From Sitta carolinensis (taxonomy: Eukaryota; Chordata; Aves; Passeriformes; Sittidae), in NCBI GenBank assembly GCA_032173965.1, contig CM063283.1, positions 17,464,501 through 17,528,500 on the forward strand: a DNA stretch of 64,000 nucleotides, written 5' to 3'. Below, in pieces: positions 13,776-26,087 of the stretch. The notes beneath the pieces are model-generated. The model was not told the DNA's origin. It searched no databases and saw nothing but the letters and a program-made list of their open reading frames with translations. Every line of letters begins with the position of its first letter. Position 1 is the first letter of the stretch. The translations under genes were made by a program, and so were the position numbers.

Positions 13776-16289
13776 GCATGTTTTTATATCTGCTCTTAAA
13801 GAAGAAAAGAAGGCCCAGCACAAGTATTGTACATCACTAAAATACCTTGACATCATTAAATTTTATTTAAAGTGGTGTAAAGACCTTGAAACTGTCTGAT
13901 TAACTTGACCTTTGCTAACACTGACACTGAGCTATGGGGTTTCAAAATGAAGCACTTTAAACCTCTGTAAAACATGAAGACCTGAAAATTTTAGCAGACA
14001 TTTTCCATGAAATGTCTGCAGATGGAGACAAAAAAATATCCAGTACGTATCGGTGCACAGACAGTCTAATGCTGCTGCAGTAGATGGATGAAGCCCCACT
14101 CACCACATTGATATGGATTCTAATCAATAATAAGATGGAGCAGAGAAATATATTTCAATACTGACTGAACCATTCACTGTATCATTTTGGTTGCTGTTTA
14201 GAGTCCATGATAAAGAATTTCAGTTCACAGATGCAAAAATCTTTCAAGAGAGTGATGCTACAAATTAAGACACCTCAGAAGCACTGACCAAAAAAAGCTA
14301 CTCCTCCTCTAGATGTAACTTTTGAGGTTTCTTCCTTATTTAAGGACTATTTCCCCTGTCATCATTCTAGTTAGTGCCAGGAAAAGTGCTGTGCTGCCCA
14401 AGAGGAATGCTGTAGCTTTTTGCTGAGTGCAGTTGTTCTAAGCAGCTTGGACACCTTCTGGTCCTGTTGAGTAGCTGTAGGTTGTCTCCACAGACCTGCT
14501 CAGTCATGGATGCTCTTTGACTATTTTCTTTTATTTTCAGTTGCTAAATCAGTTAAAAGAAGGCATGATATAACACTGTCCTAAGATCACTATTCCAAGT
14601 GAGCAATTGCTGCTGTAGTTGCCATAGGGATACTGAATGAATGCAGACGAGGTAGGAGATATCCAGAAGGCTCTATGAACATGAGTTTCCTTTCAGCAGC
14701 CCAGTGTGACCAAAAGACGGGTGATTTCTGCACTTATATAATGCTGGGCTGAAATGGCCATCTGGCTGTCAATGCGCTCCTTTGGCCAGAGACGTGATCA
14801 CCTTGCTCCCCATTAAAAGTGGGACTTGGCCTCTTAGGTGATTTTGAAAACATTACCACAAGTTTCCTAGGAGCAATACTTAAAAACAGCTACTTGCTGT
14901 GAAGACTAAAATACCACCAATACTGCATTCGTAATAAATCCACCAAGGAGAAGTGTGGAAGCTGCATACATATGAGACTAAGCGGTGTATTTGGGGACTG
15001 ATAGAATCTAATTGTAATAAACTAATATTTGGAGAGGAATAGGTCCTTAACAGAGGAAGGTGTTCAACACTACAACAGAGACAAACAATCTTTCCATGGA
15101 TAAGGACTGATAAGTGAGTTGCCTTTCAGTTCAAGTTATTGATGACAAGTGGCAAAAGTGATCAGCTGTATGGACAATGGTGATAATTTTTAGTGTAGCT
15201 GTGTATTTGCTTCTATTCCAAACAGGACTGAATCAAGGCACTGGTCGTTATGAAAATAGTCTGTAAATACAGTGACTTACTTGCCTTAACATCCTCAGAA
15301 AACTGGTGGTGAATTTACATGATAACTTGGTGACACACACTGGCACTCACAAACTCTCCCTTTGGAGCACCATTTGCTCCCCACCTGCTCATGGGAAGAG
15401 ATGGATCTTTTAGCCTTAGGCTCCTCAGATTTATGCTTTCCGCAATAAACTGTAGAGAAAGACCAGTGACATTTATGATGACAAGAATCAACTCTGCCCT
15501 CAGGTGCATATTCACAGTTGTATGTAAGGTCTGAGTTTAGCACTAAATTATTTGGTTAAAAACATACAAATAGGTACAGACTCAGATTGTACATTTTTTG
15601 ACATGGACACAGCTCTTAATTAATATGGCATGACTAGAACCCTGGCTATTCTGAATGGAAGTATTTGTTGTCTCCAGAGAAATTGTAGTGATTTGCTTCA
15701 GGTCACTTCGACTATCAGCTCAGACTTTCAGCCCCCAAAATGCAAATTTGTGCTGGGAAAAAAAAACATGCTGGCTGGGTGTAGGCTGCAAATCTAATGC
15801 TATTTCAAAGTGGTGTTATCCCAAGCACTGTGCATTGGATGTATTAACAGAGTAAGATACTCTTGAAAGGATTAACACTAGATGGTATACCCAAGTTTGA
15901 GCCAATAATTAATTTGAAATAGTGAAAGGAATGAATGGGATTTTATGACAACAGATGTAAACATTCTCCAACTAAATGGAATGAATTAACAGCCAAGGGG
16001 CAGTCAGAAGACATGTGGTTCACTGATAAATAAACACACAAATTCTAACATGTCTTGTTTAAGAGTGGGCTAGGAGGCAATAGTTTCTATATTCCCACTC
16101 ACCAAAATACTGTCTGTCCTTCCTATTCACAGCACCTCTAGGCTTAAACTCTGCAACTTCTAAAATGTCCTCCCCCTCCTCATTTTTAGGTATTTTATGG
16201 AATTACTAACACTATGAATTAGTACCTTTCCAAGTTGTCTGATGGAGGATAATCCCTTTTAAACCACTCAAGACTTAATTGAAATAAAC
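13776..16289. other. Unique noncoding DNA
   Basis: No gene or repeat is recognised. The longest open frames are about 80 codons on the minus strand near 15.3-15.5 kb, two overlapping frames of the same DNA, with no recognisable domain. Confidence 0.55.
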
Positions 16290-16437
16290 AAACATTATCA
16301 TACCTATCTTCCAGCTGAATCACAGAAAAGTTAAGTTGCTTCTAAAGTCATAAAACAGGTCAGTAGGCAAATCAGGAGGAGAGGTAAGCAGCCCTGGACT
16401 TCTAGACTCCCACTGTAATGATTGCATTAGCCTGACT
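16290..16437 (-). mobile_element. MIR-like (CORE-SINE) fragment
   Basis: Read on the + strand the segment follows the reverse complement of the MIR SINE in order: an ATTATCATACC block, then CACAGAAAAGTTAAGTTGCTT, then AAAGTCATAAAACAGGTCAGTAGGCAAA, and finally GACTCCCACTGTAATGATTGCATTAG. The collinear order over about 145 bases is more convincing than any one block. MIR elements are tRNA-derived, were mobilised by L2-type LINEs, and have been inactive since early amniote evolution. Survival in birds is sparse and heavily diverged, as here. The alignment was done by eye. Confidence 0.6.
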
Positions 16438-19305
16438 TCCTAGAACCAGTATGTCTGAATGAGATAATTTTATTCAAAAGAGTTCTCAATTATATTCACA
16501 TTTAGGCTTGATTCCAGTATTGCTGTAGCCAGTGGGAAAACAGCAGCAGAAGATTTTGGTGCTAATGTATCCTTTTCGGTGAAAGGGAAGACTACTGTGA
16601 GACAGTGTGGGTGAAAACATTTTCCTAATGGAGTATTTTTTAAGTGTTAGCAGGTGTTAATATTATAAACTTGCAAGAAAGGCCAGGTGCTGTCTTCCAG
16701 TATGAGCTCACCTTTCTTGTAAATGAGCCTTTCCCATGCCTCTGATGTCAGTGGTCAGGCACACCCTCCCCGGCCACGCTCTGCACTAGCCAGCCTCGCC
16801 GTATCCACAGACGTGGGTAACACATGGATAAGGATGGGTAATGCTGGATGCAAGGAGGGTCGTTCCTTGCTGTTGCTGTGGACCCTTCCCTGCTTTCCAG
16901 TGCTTGGTGACAGTGAAGGGAAGCCAGGCGGGCAGACGAGCGTGGAGGAGAGCTACTGTCACGCATGGGTGGTGATGCAGCTCCTGCCTGGGGACTGCTG
17001 CAGGGGGGAAGGCCCCCGAGATCTGGAGGTTGTTGCAAGTGACCCCAGCCAGCAGCAAGCAGGGTATGCTGCAGGTTCTTCAGGGACACTGGCCTCTGCA
17101 GGATTTATGCAGAGTACCTATCCTCAAACCGACCCTCGCGGCTGCACAATAGACTGAAATAGCATGGGCAGCAGCTTTCTGAGAGATGCTGAACATACCC
17201 CCCATCACCCCAAGGAGCAAAACCATACCAGGGCAGGTCTACCAGGCCTTCCTCCTGCTCTCTCCTTGAGGCAATAGTATAACCATCTGTTTACCATTCT
17301 GATATGTCAGCACTAAACACACAGTTTGTACATGACATGCTTTATCTCCCATTCTGTACACAGCCTATTGACACATGACAGTGGCAGCAGGACCTCAGTG
17401 ATTTTCCTGATTTCTCCCGTTTATTCCTGGTTTCCACTGGCACGAGAGAAATGGATCATTGCTAAGTAACTTTTTACAGAGTGATTTGAACAGCAGTGGA
17501 AGGAGAAAGAGCTCACATTTAATTTCTGCTTGAAAAATATCAGTGATGAAAAGGTCTTGTGATAAACTTCTGTGATGGTAGACTTTCACCCTACTGGGAG
17601 TGGTTTAGACCAGACAATTGAATAACCCTTACTATTAAGAGCAGATTTAAAATATCTTAATCAATGCAATTGCACACACAGAAATTTCAGTGTAGCTGTA
17701 ATCCTCATTAGCACATGACACCATGCCTAATTTTGCCTTCAATTACCTGGATAGACTGTGTAATTATGCCACATAATGACTTGTGCATTTCACAAATGAA
17801 GTTGTGTGTCTGCAGCTCAAGATGATGTAGCTCTTTCATGTCAACCAAAGTCTTCTGGTGCATTTTCCACCATATGCGTGTTCCTGTTATTTCAAAGCAG
17901 GGGCCAGAGTGCAAGAAAAAAATTAAACATTCTGGTTTAGGCAAATTTTACTTTAGGAAGTTAGGATCAATTGATGGAATATATTGGCAGAAGCTTGTTT
18001 AGAACCTGTACACTTATAAATTAAACCTGTTGTGTTAGGTATCTATCAAACCTCTTAATATGCTCTAGGCTCTCTCTGGAGGCATAAAGGATGAACAAAC
18101 AGGAAATTCCCAGGCAGGAAATAATGCCAGGGCATGTTCTCAACTGTATCTACATCTACTCAGTGCAGCAAATAGCAGGAATTACACTGGTGTCAGTTAT
18201 AATTCCCAAATACATTGTGATAAACATTCAGTCTCCACATAGTTTTACAATATAAACCTTATCATAGTTTACACTATGGAAAAACAAGGACTACCTCTAG
18301 AGGCCAGCTGTGTCAACTCTGGCTGCTGGACGCCTGCCCAGATTGTATAGGCAGTGCACAGGTATCACCCATAAAGACAAAAGACCTGATAGGCCATTGC
18401 CTTGTATCTTACCCTGCCCTCTAACTGTGTTTGTTCAAACAGCAGCGGGTATAAAATGCCACAGGTCTGATTGCATTGGTCTGCAGTGCCATGTAGGGAG
18501 TGGAAGGAGAGTCTTACAACTGACTGATGCTGCATTAATTTGTCATTCAAAAAAAAAAAAAAAAAAAAAAAGAAAAAAAGAGAATAAGATCTCAACGAGA
18601 ACTATATTAAAAATATATTTCATATGACCTCACTCAAAACATTTTATTCTGGGTTAGCATCTTTTAATAATTTCATTGTTTCTTCAACAGAAGAAAGCAG
18701 TTTTTTAACAAAAGCAGCTAGAGAAAAGAATTCAGTTGAATAAAACCTGCCAAGAAGAAATGCAGTCATCCAGTAATGCAGTGAAACAAAGTCAAATTCA
18801 CACCATGTTTACCTCATCCCAAACACAAGGTATGTGCCAAAACAAATTTAGGTGATTAATATGCTCACCAGTAGTGCCAGGTCAGATTTATTTTCAATAA
18901 GTAACACAGTCCTTAAGTTCCTACAAAACAAAGCCCGTTGCAGCAAGTGCAAGCTCAGCCCTAAACACATGGGACAAAAGTTAATGTAAACGGAGAGGAA
19001 TGCCACCTAGAGAGCTCTAATCCCAACCACTGGCTCAGCCTTTAGAAAATTATGCAGTTCTAATGGGTACACTTTCCCTGGAAGGTGAGTAGCCCAGTCA
19101 TTCCTTGTGTATCTTCTAATGGTTGCAGTAGCTGCATCTTCCTCTCTGTTGTGGAGGAGAATATTTGGACAAGATAAAGAGAGAAAATATACAAAGGAAA
19201 TGCCCAGAGACAGAAATTGAAGTACCTTGTCCATATAGCGTGACAGTTAATGTCAGTCTAGAAATGTCAACATTTGGCTTTGTGTATGGGCTCTTGGTAG
19301 CCCCT
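16438..19305. other. Noncoding DNA with a GC-richer patch
   Basis: A GC-richer patch at about 16.72-17.16 kb keeps frames open on both strands (144 codons on plus, 113 and 90 on minus). The three translations are unrelated and none has a recognisable domain, so I take them as by-products of base composition. A 23-base A run lies at 18,549. No other repeat or gene is seen. Confidence 0.55.
18549..18571. repeat. Poly(A) run, 23 bases
   Basis: Twenty-three A, then G, seven A and further purine-rich sequence. No AATAAA-plus-coding sequence is apparent upstream, so it is treated as a simple repeat and not a retrocopy tail. Confidence 0.95.
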
Positions 19306-20036
19306 TGTCTTAGTTTGGAAGACAGGTATCTACTAGCGACAAGCAGGAGCCCCTCCCGCAATGGAGAATGCAAACCTCCTCTCTCCAAATTGTTACGATT
19401 CTGAAATTAAGGGGCTCTCAGGCAAACATAGGAGGATAGGGATAACAGTTCTTTACTTGTGTTTAACAAGGCAAAACAGAACAACATTAACTATGGAATT
19501 AACAAGAAACAGAACCAGGGAAACAGTCACAGCTTTCTCTGCCGCTGGCACCCTTCCCCTTCGGTGCAGTTACCGTCACAAGCTGCCGGAGTGAGAAGGA
19601 GTCCTGGGATGCTGGAGATGGACCAGAAGCTCGGTCGCGGTAGTGGAGCTGCAGCAAACGTCCCTGCAGGCAGGGGTGGGGCTATGGCGTGGAGAACACC
19701 CGGAGCAGGAGAGAAGGAAAGTGGGTGCAGAAACTGCAGTGGCACAGCCCCTGGCAGGGCAGAGAGAGGGGAGGTTCAGGATTCCTGGGGCACACACGAA
19801 GAGACGATGGCAGGCCACCCTGAAGAGAGCTCCAATGGTGCCAGTGAAAATCTTCCTGAAGTCAGAAACCCACAGCCTGGCTGTTCCCTTCCCGAGCCAA
19901 GAATCCCCAGACAGAAGTCCAGGTGCCCTGCCTCTCCCTCGTCTTCAGCCACTTTTGTCTTTTTTTAAGTACCCATAAGTGCCCAGTAATTAGTTCCCTA
20001 GCAACTTATGGGAAAAATTCTTTAAGAAACCCAACA
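19306..20036 (-). mobile_element. Solo LTR of an avian endogenous retrovirus
   Basis: The 731-base block starts TGTCTTAGTTTGGAAGACAG and ends GAAACCCAACA, so it has the TG…CA termini of a retroviral LTR. I recognise the first ~150 bases (the GACAGGTATCTACTAG block, the AAATTAAGGGGCTCTCAGGC block and GGGATAACAGTTCTTTAC) as the reverse complement of an LTR type common in songbird genomes, hence the minus orientation. The five bases before it are CCCCT and the five after are CCCAT, a plausible 5-bp target duplication with one mismatch, which would favour an ERVL-like integrase. No gag, pol or env lies next to it, so it is probably a solo LTR left by LTR-LTR recombination. The 169- and 111-codon plus-strand frames inside it are incidental. 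The family name needs a repeat-library search. Confidence 0.75.
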
Positions 20037-20554
20037 CCCATTCAAAGAAGAACGAACTAAGGTTCTTCATTAGGTTTCTCTTGGGTGCTAAATCAGACCA
20101 GAGTGAGCTGAACCCAAAACTTCTTTTATTAAAAGGACATTGTGGGAGCCTTAACCCCAGTGCTAGTCAGTACATTCTCAAAAATATTGGTAACATATTT
20201 GTAGAGACATAAAAATCTAAGGCAAACTATTTTGCCATTTTTTGTGAACATCTGTACTTATACTTCAGAATTCCTGAGCAATTTTGCTCCTAATTTAGAT
20301 TACAATTTGCTTTTTTTTTTTTAATAACCAAGGCTGATATTTGAAAAGACATATTGAGTGTTTACTTCTTAAACAGTTTTAAAAACATATCCAAGGTCCT
20401 GGTTTTTTTCAAATAGAAATAAGGGTTTACAGTATCATACTGGATAAAGTTTACAATGAAATCTCCTGTTACTAAAACTGTGACAAAGTGACAAGATCTA
20501 TTTCATGCAGTAATTTAAATCTGTAGATCCTAAAGCCCTTGAGGAAAGGGGCTG
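20037..20554. other. Unique noncoding DNA
   Basis: Spacer between the LTR and a MIR-like fragment. I see nothing in it beyond short T and A runs. Confidence 0.5.
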
Positions 20555-20692
20555 TAATCATCAACACTGATGATCATTGCTGATGGGGAACCTCAGGAGA
20601 TAAAGGGATTCAGTAAAGGTCATCCAGCATGCCAAGGCCTGAACTGCACCCTGTCTTCCTTGGAGCTAGGCCAGCACTCGATCCCATGGGTG
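20555..20692 (-). mobile_element. MIR-like (CORE-SINE) fragment
   Basis: The + strand contains GATGGGGAACCTCAGGAGAT, then AAAGGGATTCAGTAAAGGTCA, CCAGCATGCCAAGGCCTGAA, and a CCTTGGAGCTAGGCCAGCACT block. Taken in order this parallels the reverse complement of MIR (GAGGAAACTGAGGC…AGAGGTTAAGT…AAGGTCACACAGC…CCAGTGCTC). It is an ancient SINE fossil, strongly diverged and aligned only by eye. Confidence 0.5.
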
Positions 20693-20716
20693 CTGCTGTG
20701 CTGCTTTCACAAATGG

Positions 20717-20730
20717 ATATATATATATAT
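20717..20730. repeat. (AT)7 dinucleotide run
   Basis: A short alternating AT tract directly 3' of the MIR-like fragment. Microsatellites often grow from decayed SINE tails, but the link here is not proven. Confidence 0.85.
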
Positions 20731-23700
20731 TTGCTTCAGGTAGTTTGGAGCTAGGAGTGCAGCATTCAGTCAGAGTGCGTGCACATCCTCTCTACCCTGT
20801 CCCATGCTGTCTTTTTTCCTTTCCTCCCACATTTACTGTGTCTGTGATAATTTTTTTTACAAGGATTTGCTGGAAGCAGTGATAATGGGAAAGTGCTCCA
20901 AAGGCTGTAAGAAACAAAAGCCATCATTTGGGTTTAACTGATGTATTTATCACCTTGCTTTGCATAAAAGTCCTTGTGTTCAGCTCTCTTCCATCATGGA
21001 CAAACAGGTCATACCATCTCTTCTATAAATATATCATTTTACCAGATAGTTTTCCTTCCCTCATCTTCCTCCTTGGAAGGTATCTCCAGAGCCTTTCTGA
21101 TGCAGCAGGTAGAAACTGTCTGTTATCAGCTTACTCATAGCTGACAAAAATCCAAAACTAGACCATGTGTTTCCATGTCAGCATTGCCCTTTGGGTTAAA
21201 CATGCTCCTAAGTTTTATATATCTCTATATGGCACTCACAAGCCCAAGTTTGCTATACTGAGCAAGAGAAGATATACAATGCATTAGTCTAATGAATGGA
21301 GGGCAAAAAACCCAACTTCCTTCTGCTCCCCTTATCTCTAGCTGGATATAATTTAGATGGCTTAAGTAAGATACACACTATATAGTGGTTCTTGGTCTGT
21401 TGTGCTGAGCACGGACTGCTTAGATCAACATGGGAGATGGCAAAAGGGAGATCTTGAAGGAGTTTGGGATTACCATGATTGTCAATCCTACTCTCTGATT
21501 AGGATTTTTTCAGGTTGAATCAGTGCCCTCCCTCCACCATCCTGACATGGATCCCTGTCTCCCCTGGACTGCCCTCTGTGAGTTCTCACAGTAGTTAAAT
21601 GCCACAGCCCCCTTTATATGCTGCTCAGTGGAGGCTTTCTGAAGTTAACTTGGAGATCCTGCTGCCTTGAGACATGCTCCACATTCATTTCTCCAGTTGT
21701 TTCTCTCTCCTTTTTCTCTGGATGACCTAAAAGCCTGTGACACTCTCTGCTATGGCATTTGTTACAAATACACTGTATTTTCTTTTAGAAATTTTCTTTT
21801 GAATTTATTTGTTTTCTGTCTATGCCTTTGATGGATTTCTAGCTCTCACTGTCATGTGCTGAGATAGAGGTAACTTTTGCACTGAGTATCTGCAGTTCTG
21901 CATTGGAGATCTGTATACTTTTTTTCTGACCAAATTCTATGTAAGCAGGTGAATATATCTCCCTTATTTCTTATTCCACTGGACATTTCCTTGACATTGC
22001 AATGCTGATGGTTTGATTTACTTCCTGTATTCCTTCAGCCTTCTAATAGCATGTCTGAGTTGCAAGGGAAGGAGTCTCCAATCTATTCTTTGAAACAACT
22101 GGCTATTCACCTCATGGTGCTGCTGAGCTTCCCTTCCATCTTCTTTGTAGACTCTTCGGACTCCACCATCAATTCAGTTTGGATAGTGGAAAACACAAGT
22201 ATTGAACTATAGGATCCATGACTATGTGAGCTCTGCCCCAGCAAATTGTTAAGAAGCTACAGATAAACAGAAAACTTTGCTAAATTAGGATTTGCCTAAA
22301 GAGAAATTCAGGATTCACAAAATGATAATCACAGGAAAACATAGGCTTGCCTTCTTGTTCTAAAGAGGCTGGGAATTGTTAAAGAGCAATTGTATTTTAG
22401 AATGGAAAACTAACTTTCCAGCACAAATTCCTTGCCTATAAAAATCCAAGCCACTATTTGTCTGACTAACCCATCAACAGATCCTTGGTAGAAGATGGAG
22501 ATTTACTTTTGATCTTTCTTTTCAATTTATTGTTTAGAAGCATTACTAAGAGGAAGAATGAAAAAGGAATAAAGGAAAAAAAGGAAAAACATATGCAAGA
22601 AGTAATTTCAAAAATACTTCAAACCATCAATAGATACATGTTCCTCTTAACAGTAAAGAATATTTGGGAATGAATAAAAACACTTTCTGGTATGCCACAC
22701 TGCTGTTGTGACAAGGCTATCAATTCAAGGTAGGACCTATCTAATATTATATAGATATCTGTGGTGTAGGTATCTCAACTGAAGTTATCCACAGCTTGAC
22801 AAGTCATTCCAGGTTTCCTCTGAATCCACAGAAGGCTAAACAAGCACATTGAGGCTGTGATTCATTGCATCTACTGTAGGTCTAAAATAGGTGATATAAA
22901 TCACGTTTTCTAAGTACCTGATTCCTTCCACAGACTGCAAAGAAAAACTAATCTAGATGTAGGTATCTATACCTTGCAGGTCTTTGAAGATACACAGAGT
23001 GGGTGTCAGATCAGACTCACAGTGTGATTAAGTACAAGGAGATTCAAAAAGAGAATCTGGGGGCAACAAAAGCAATCAAATATAGGCAAGAAGTGTTAGG
23101 ACAGGTAACTGAAGACATTATCAGGTTGATCACAGATTAGTCAGAGAAAACGTGCAAGTTGCAAGGCATTGCACTTGGACCATCAGACTGTACAAAATGA
23201 GTATGGTGGACGTACTAAAGAGACAGAAAAACAGTGTTAGTAAAAGACTACAAAACAAGCATCTCCCTAATTTAGTCCATGTCCATGCATTCTTTTATAC
23301 CTGTAGCCATACTTTTACCTCGTTATTAGTGGTTTTGGCAAGAATTAACCAAAGTCTGAATTTGATCCTTTAGGACAAAATTTTGCATCTCCACTGGAGC
23401 CATAGAGTGTCTTCAGCTGATCTCATGCAAGTTAAACCACCTCACATCTAGATGGATCTAAAATGTTCTGATGTCAGTGAGGGTACAATTTTTGATCTGT
23501 GTAAATCCCCCCATGTCAGTTTTTGCCTTGGCATTGTTTCTTTTCTCATTTATTCTCCAAAAGTGGTTCTGCTTCTCTTAGGGTGGTGGCACCGGGAGGT
23601 CCCTTTGGAAGGCAGACCAGTGAGAAGCTCTTCAGGTATGTGTCACATGGTCATAGAGTTCATCACTGAATTTAGCCTCGAGTCTGAAGAAAGAAATGGG

Positions 23701-25792
23701 TTATTAAATAGGGAACTGTCCTGTAATTTACAATCTCATAGATAATAACCTTAGCAAGAAATGTTAATGTAAACTACCGGATTGTTTTTAAATATCTTCA
23801 GATCATCTGCACAGATCTCATGTAACATACAAGTACAGGGAAGCTTGAATTTATCTTAAGAGATTTAACTTGTTTCTCCCCAAAAAGTAAAAGTAGTCAC
23901 AATAGATTTTCTTCTGGAAAATAATTAACTCAATCTTAATTTGTGTTTCAGTTTGGACTGATGGCTGTTAACTGTGTGTTCTTTTCTATGAAACCTCTCA
24001 AGGAATTTCATCATTCCAGAATGGCTTTTTTTATTGACACCCATTTTCCCAGAGTACTCTTTTCTTCATGATTTGGTTACAGTTCTAGATCATTTATTTT
24101 TATTGACAGTGAGACTACTCTTTTTTTTTTACTTTTTCAAACATTAGCTGCTATATATGTTGTTTAAACTGTCAAGGTTTCCTCATATCCTCATGAAATC
24201 ATCCCATTCACCTCTCTAGGTAAAGGCAAGTCAGATCTGGAATTTGTTGCTCTCAAGAAGAAAAAGAGGAGAAATGGTAGCACCACCTCACTGGAATTGC
24301 TCTTTCTGACTTACAGCTCAGGGAACTCAGGGAAGATGGGCAAGGGCAACCACCCTCCATGTTATTGTCCCAAGGCTTCTTACAGAAAAATTATGATGTA
24401 ACCTTTAATAAAAAATTATTTATTACCAGTCTTTTCCACAATTCACCACTGAACTATATCAGAACACTGTCAAGCTTTAGGCATATTATAGAGCATTTGT
24501 AGATCAAGGATTTCCCCGTGGAAAAGCAAGGCATACTGAGGACACGGGGAAAGCAGCCAGTGACAACAGACGAATGGCTGCCTGTGATTTCAGTGGATGA
24601 GATTTGGTGTCCACAATGGTTCTCTCTTTCTCAGTCTCAAACCATTAGCTGGAATCCAGAAAATTTGATCTGGCTCTTCAGGGAAGGACGAAGAACAGCT
24701 TTAGAAAACAGACTAGGTTTATCAGCTGTAGATAACAGTGATTGTTTTCTTATATTTTTCAACATCCTTGTTCATGAGGCCATCACAAGCTCTTATTAGG
24801 CACACACCAGTGGGCATGGGACAATTAATTAAGAGTCTCAGAAAGTTCACCTCATCTCATTTAACAACCACTCTGATTACCGCACATAGCTTTCTACTGG
24901 GGAAAGCTGTAAATTATTAAAAATGAAGAAAATAGTTGAGTTTTGATGTTTTATCACTAAAAATTGGATTACATTTTTCTTTAGTTAAAAGTTACTGAAA
25001 ATAATAATTGGTTTTGTGTTGCTCAGATACTTACTATCAAGAGAATTGTTTCTTGCAGATAAGGCATCAATTACTTGATGACTTTTGCTCCTTTTAAATC
25101 AGCAACTGATAAGCATTAATAGATGCAGAATCAGAGGAAGCCTTAAAGATATGATCTACATCCTATGCACCTGTGCCTAACCCAAATGGAAAAAAATTTT
25201 AAAATCCCAAGAAAATAACATATACAATGAGAAATAAGATCCATATTTTACTCTCTGTTTTATGTCTGTAATCTTGACTAGTACTCAGTTTGAGGGAGTA
25301 GAGCTACCGTGATTCTTCTTGTGTTTTCTATATTTTTTTCTCTTCTCCATCTGAGAAGGATGCACTGGGAATGCAGACCTGGACTTACATTTCATGCAAA
25401 TTAATACAGCTCACTGAAATCAACACAGCTACAATGCTCTCAGCTGCTAAGGATCTTTTCCTACATCTTATTTATATATTTTCAGAATGGACGTAATATC
25501 TTAGTTCATATTAAAGTGTAGAGTTCATCATAGCACTAATCTCTAAGACACAGGCCTGCCTATCTTCTGTGATAAAGGAATTACATTTCTTCTGTTGTGA
25601 TGAAAAAAATCTACTATTCCCAGGAAGATGACTTGTTGGAACATAAATAAATTGATCATACCCTACTCTGTGGTAGGAATTGAAGAGATGTGACTGCTGA
25701 CCTAACCAGCAAAGAGATCTCTGGTGGTTATTGCAGTTAAGATAGCAAGACTCTGCTGGGCCACTCACAGGTGGATAGTATTGGATTTGCTA
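20731..25792. other. Unique noncoding DNA
   Basis: About 5 kb without a recognisable gene or transposon. Open frames are under 100 codons. A purine-rich stretch at 22.55-22.61 kb makes a lysine/glutamate-rich frame that is compositional. I see nothing else that I can support. Confidence 0.55.
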
Positions 25793-26087
25793 TGTGTGTG
25801 GGAGATTGACCCTAGCTGCATGCCAGATGCCCACCAAAGCACTGTCATTCCTTTCCTGGACAGGGGAGAGAAAAATAAAAGGAAAGGCTCATGGGTCGAG
25901 ATAAGGACAGGGGGAGATCACTCACCTCTTATGATCATGGGTAAAACAGACTTCACTCGGGAAAAATCAAACCTTAAGATACCTTCTCCCTAGCCCCCCC
26001 CCTTCTTCACAGTCTCCACTTCACTCTTGATTTTCTACACCTGTAGCTCACTCTCTACCAAAATATTGCCCCACAAAACCAATACAA
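25793..26087 (-). mobile_element. Internally deleted ERVL-type LTR
   Basis: The + strand opens TGTGTGTGGGAGATTGACCC, continues with TGCCCACCAAAGC, GACAGGGGAGAGAAAA, CATGGGTCGAGATAAGGACA and GGAGATCACTCACC, and closes CCACAAAACCAATACA. Both ends and the blocks near the first end match the reverse complement of the same LTR type seen at 42.9-43.9 kb. That copy is about 1,040 bases and this one only 295, so roughly 700 internal bases are missing, either by deletion or because this is a short subfamily. There is no adjoining retroviral coding sequence. The LTR type is very common in bird genomes, and I assign it to ERVL from memory only. Confidence 0.75.

Noticed and set aside
16723..17157. 144-codon plus-strand frame
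   Set aside because: Overlapped by 113- and 90-codon minus frames. The translations show no known family and the patch is merely GC-richer.
19459..19978. 169- and 111-codon plus-strand frames
   Set aside because: Both are within the 19.3-20.0 kb LTR and antisense to its orientation.
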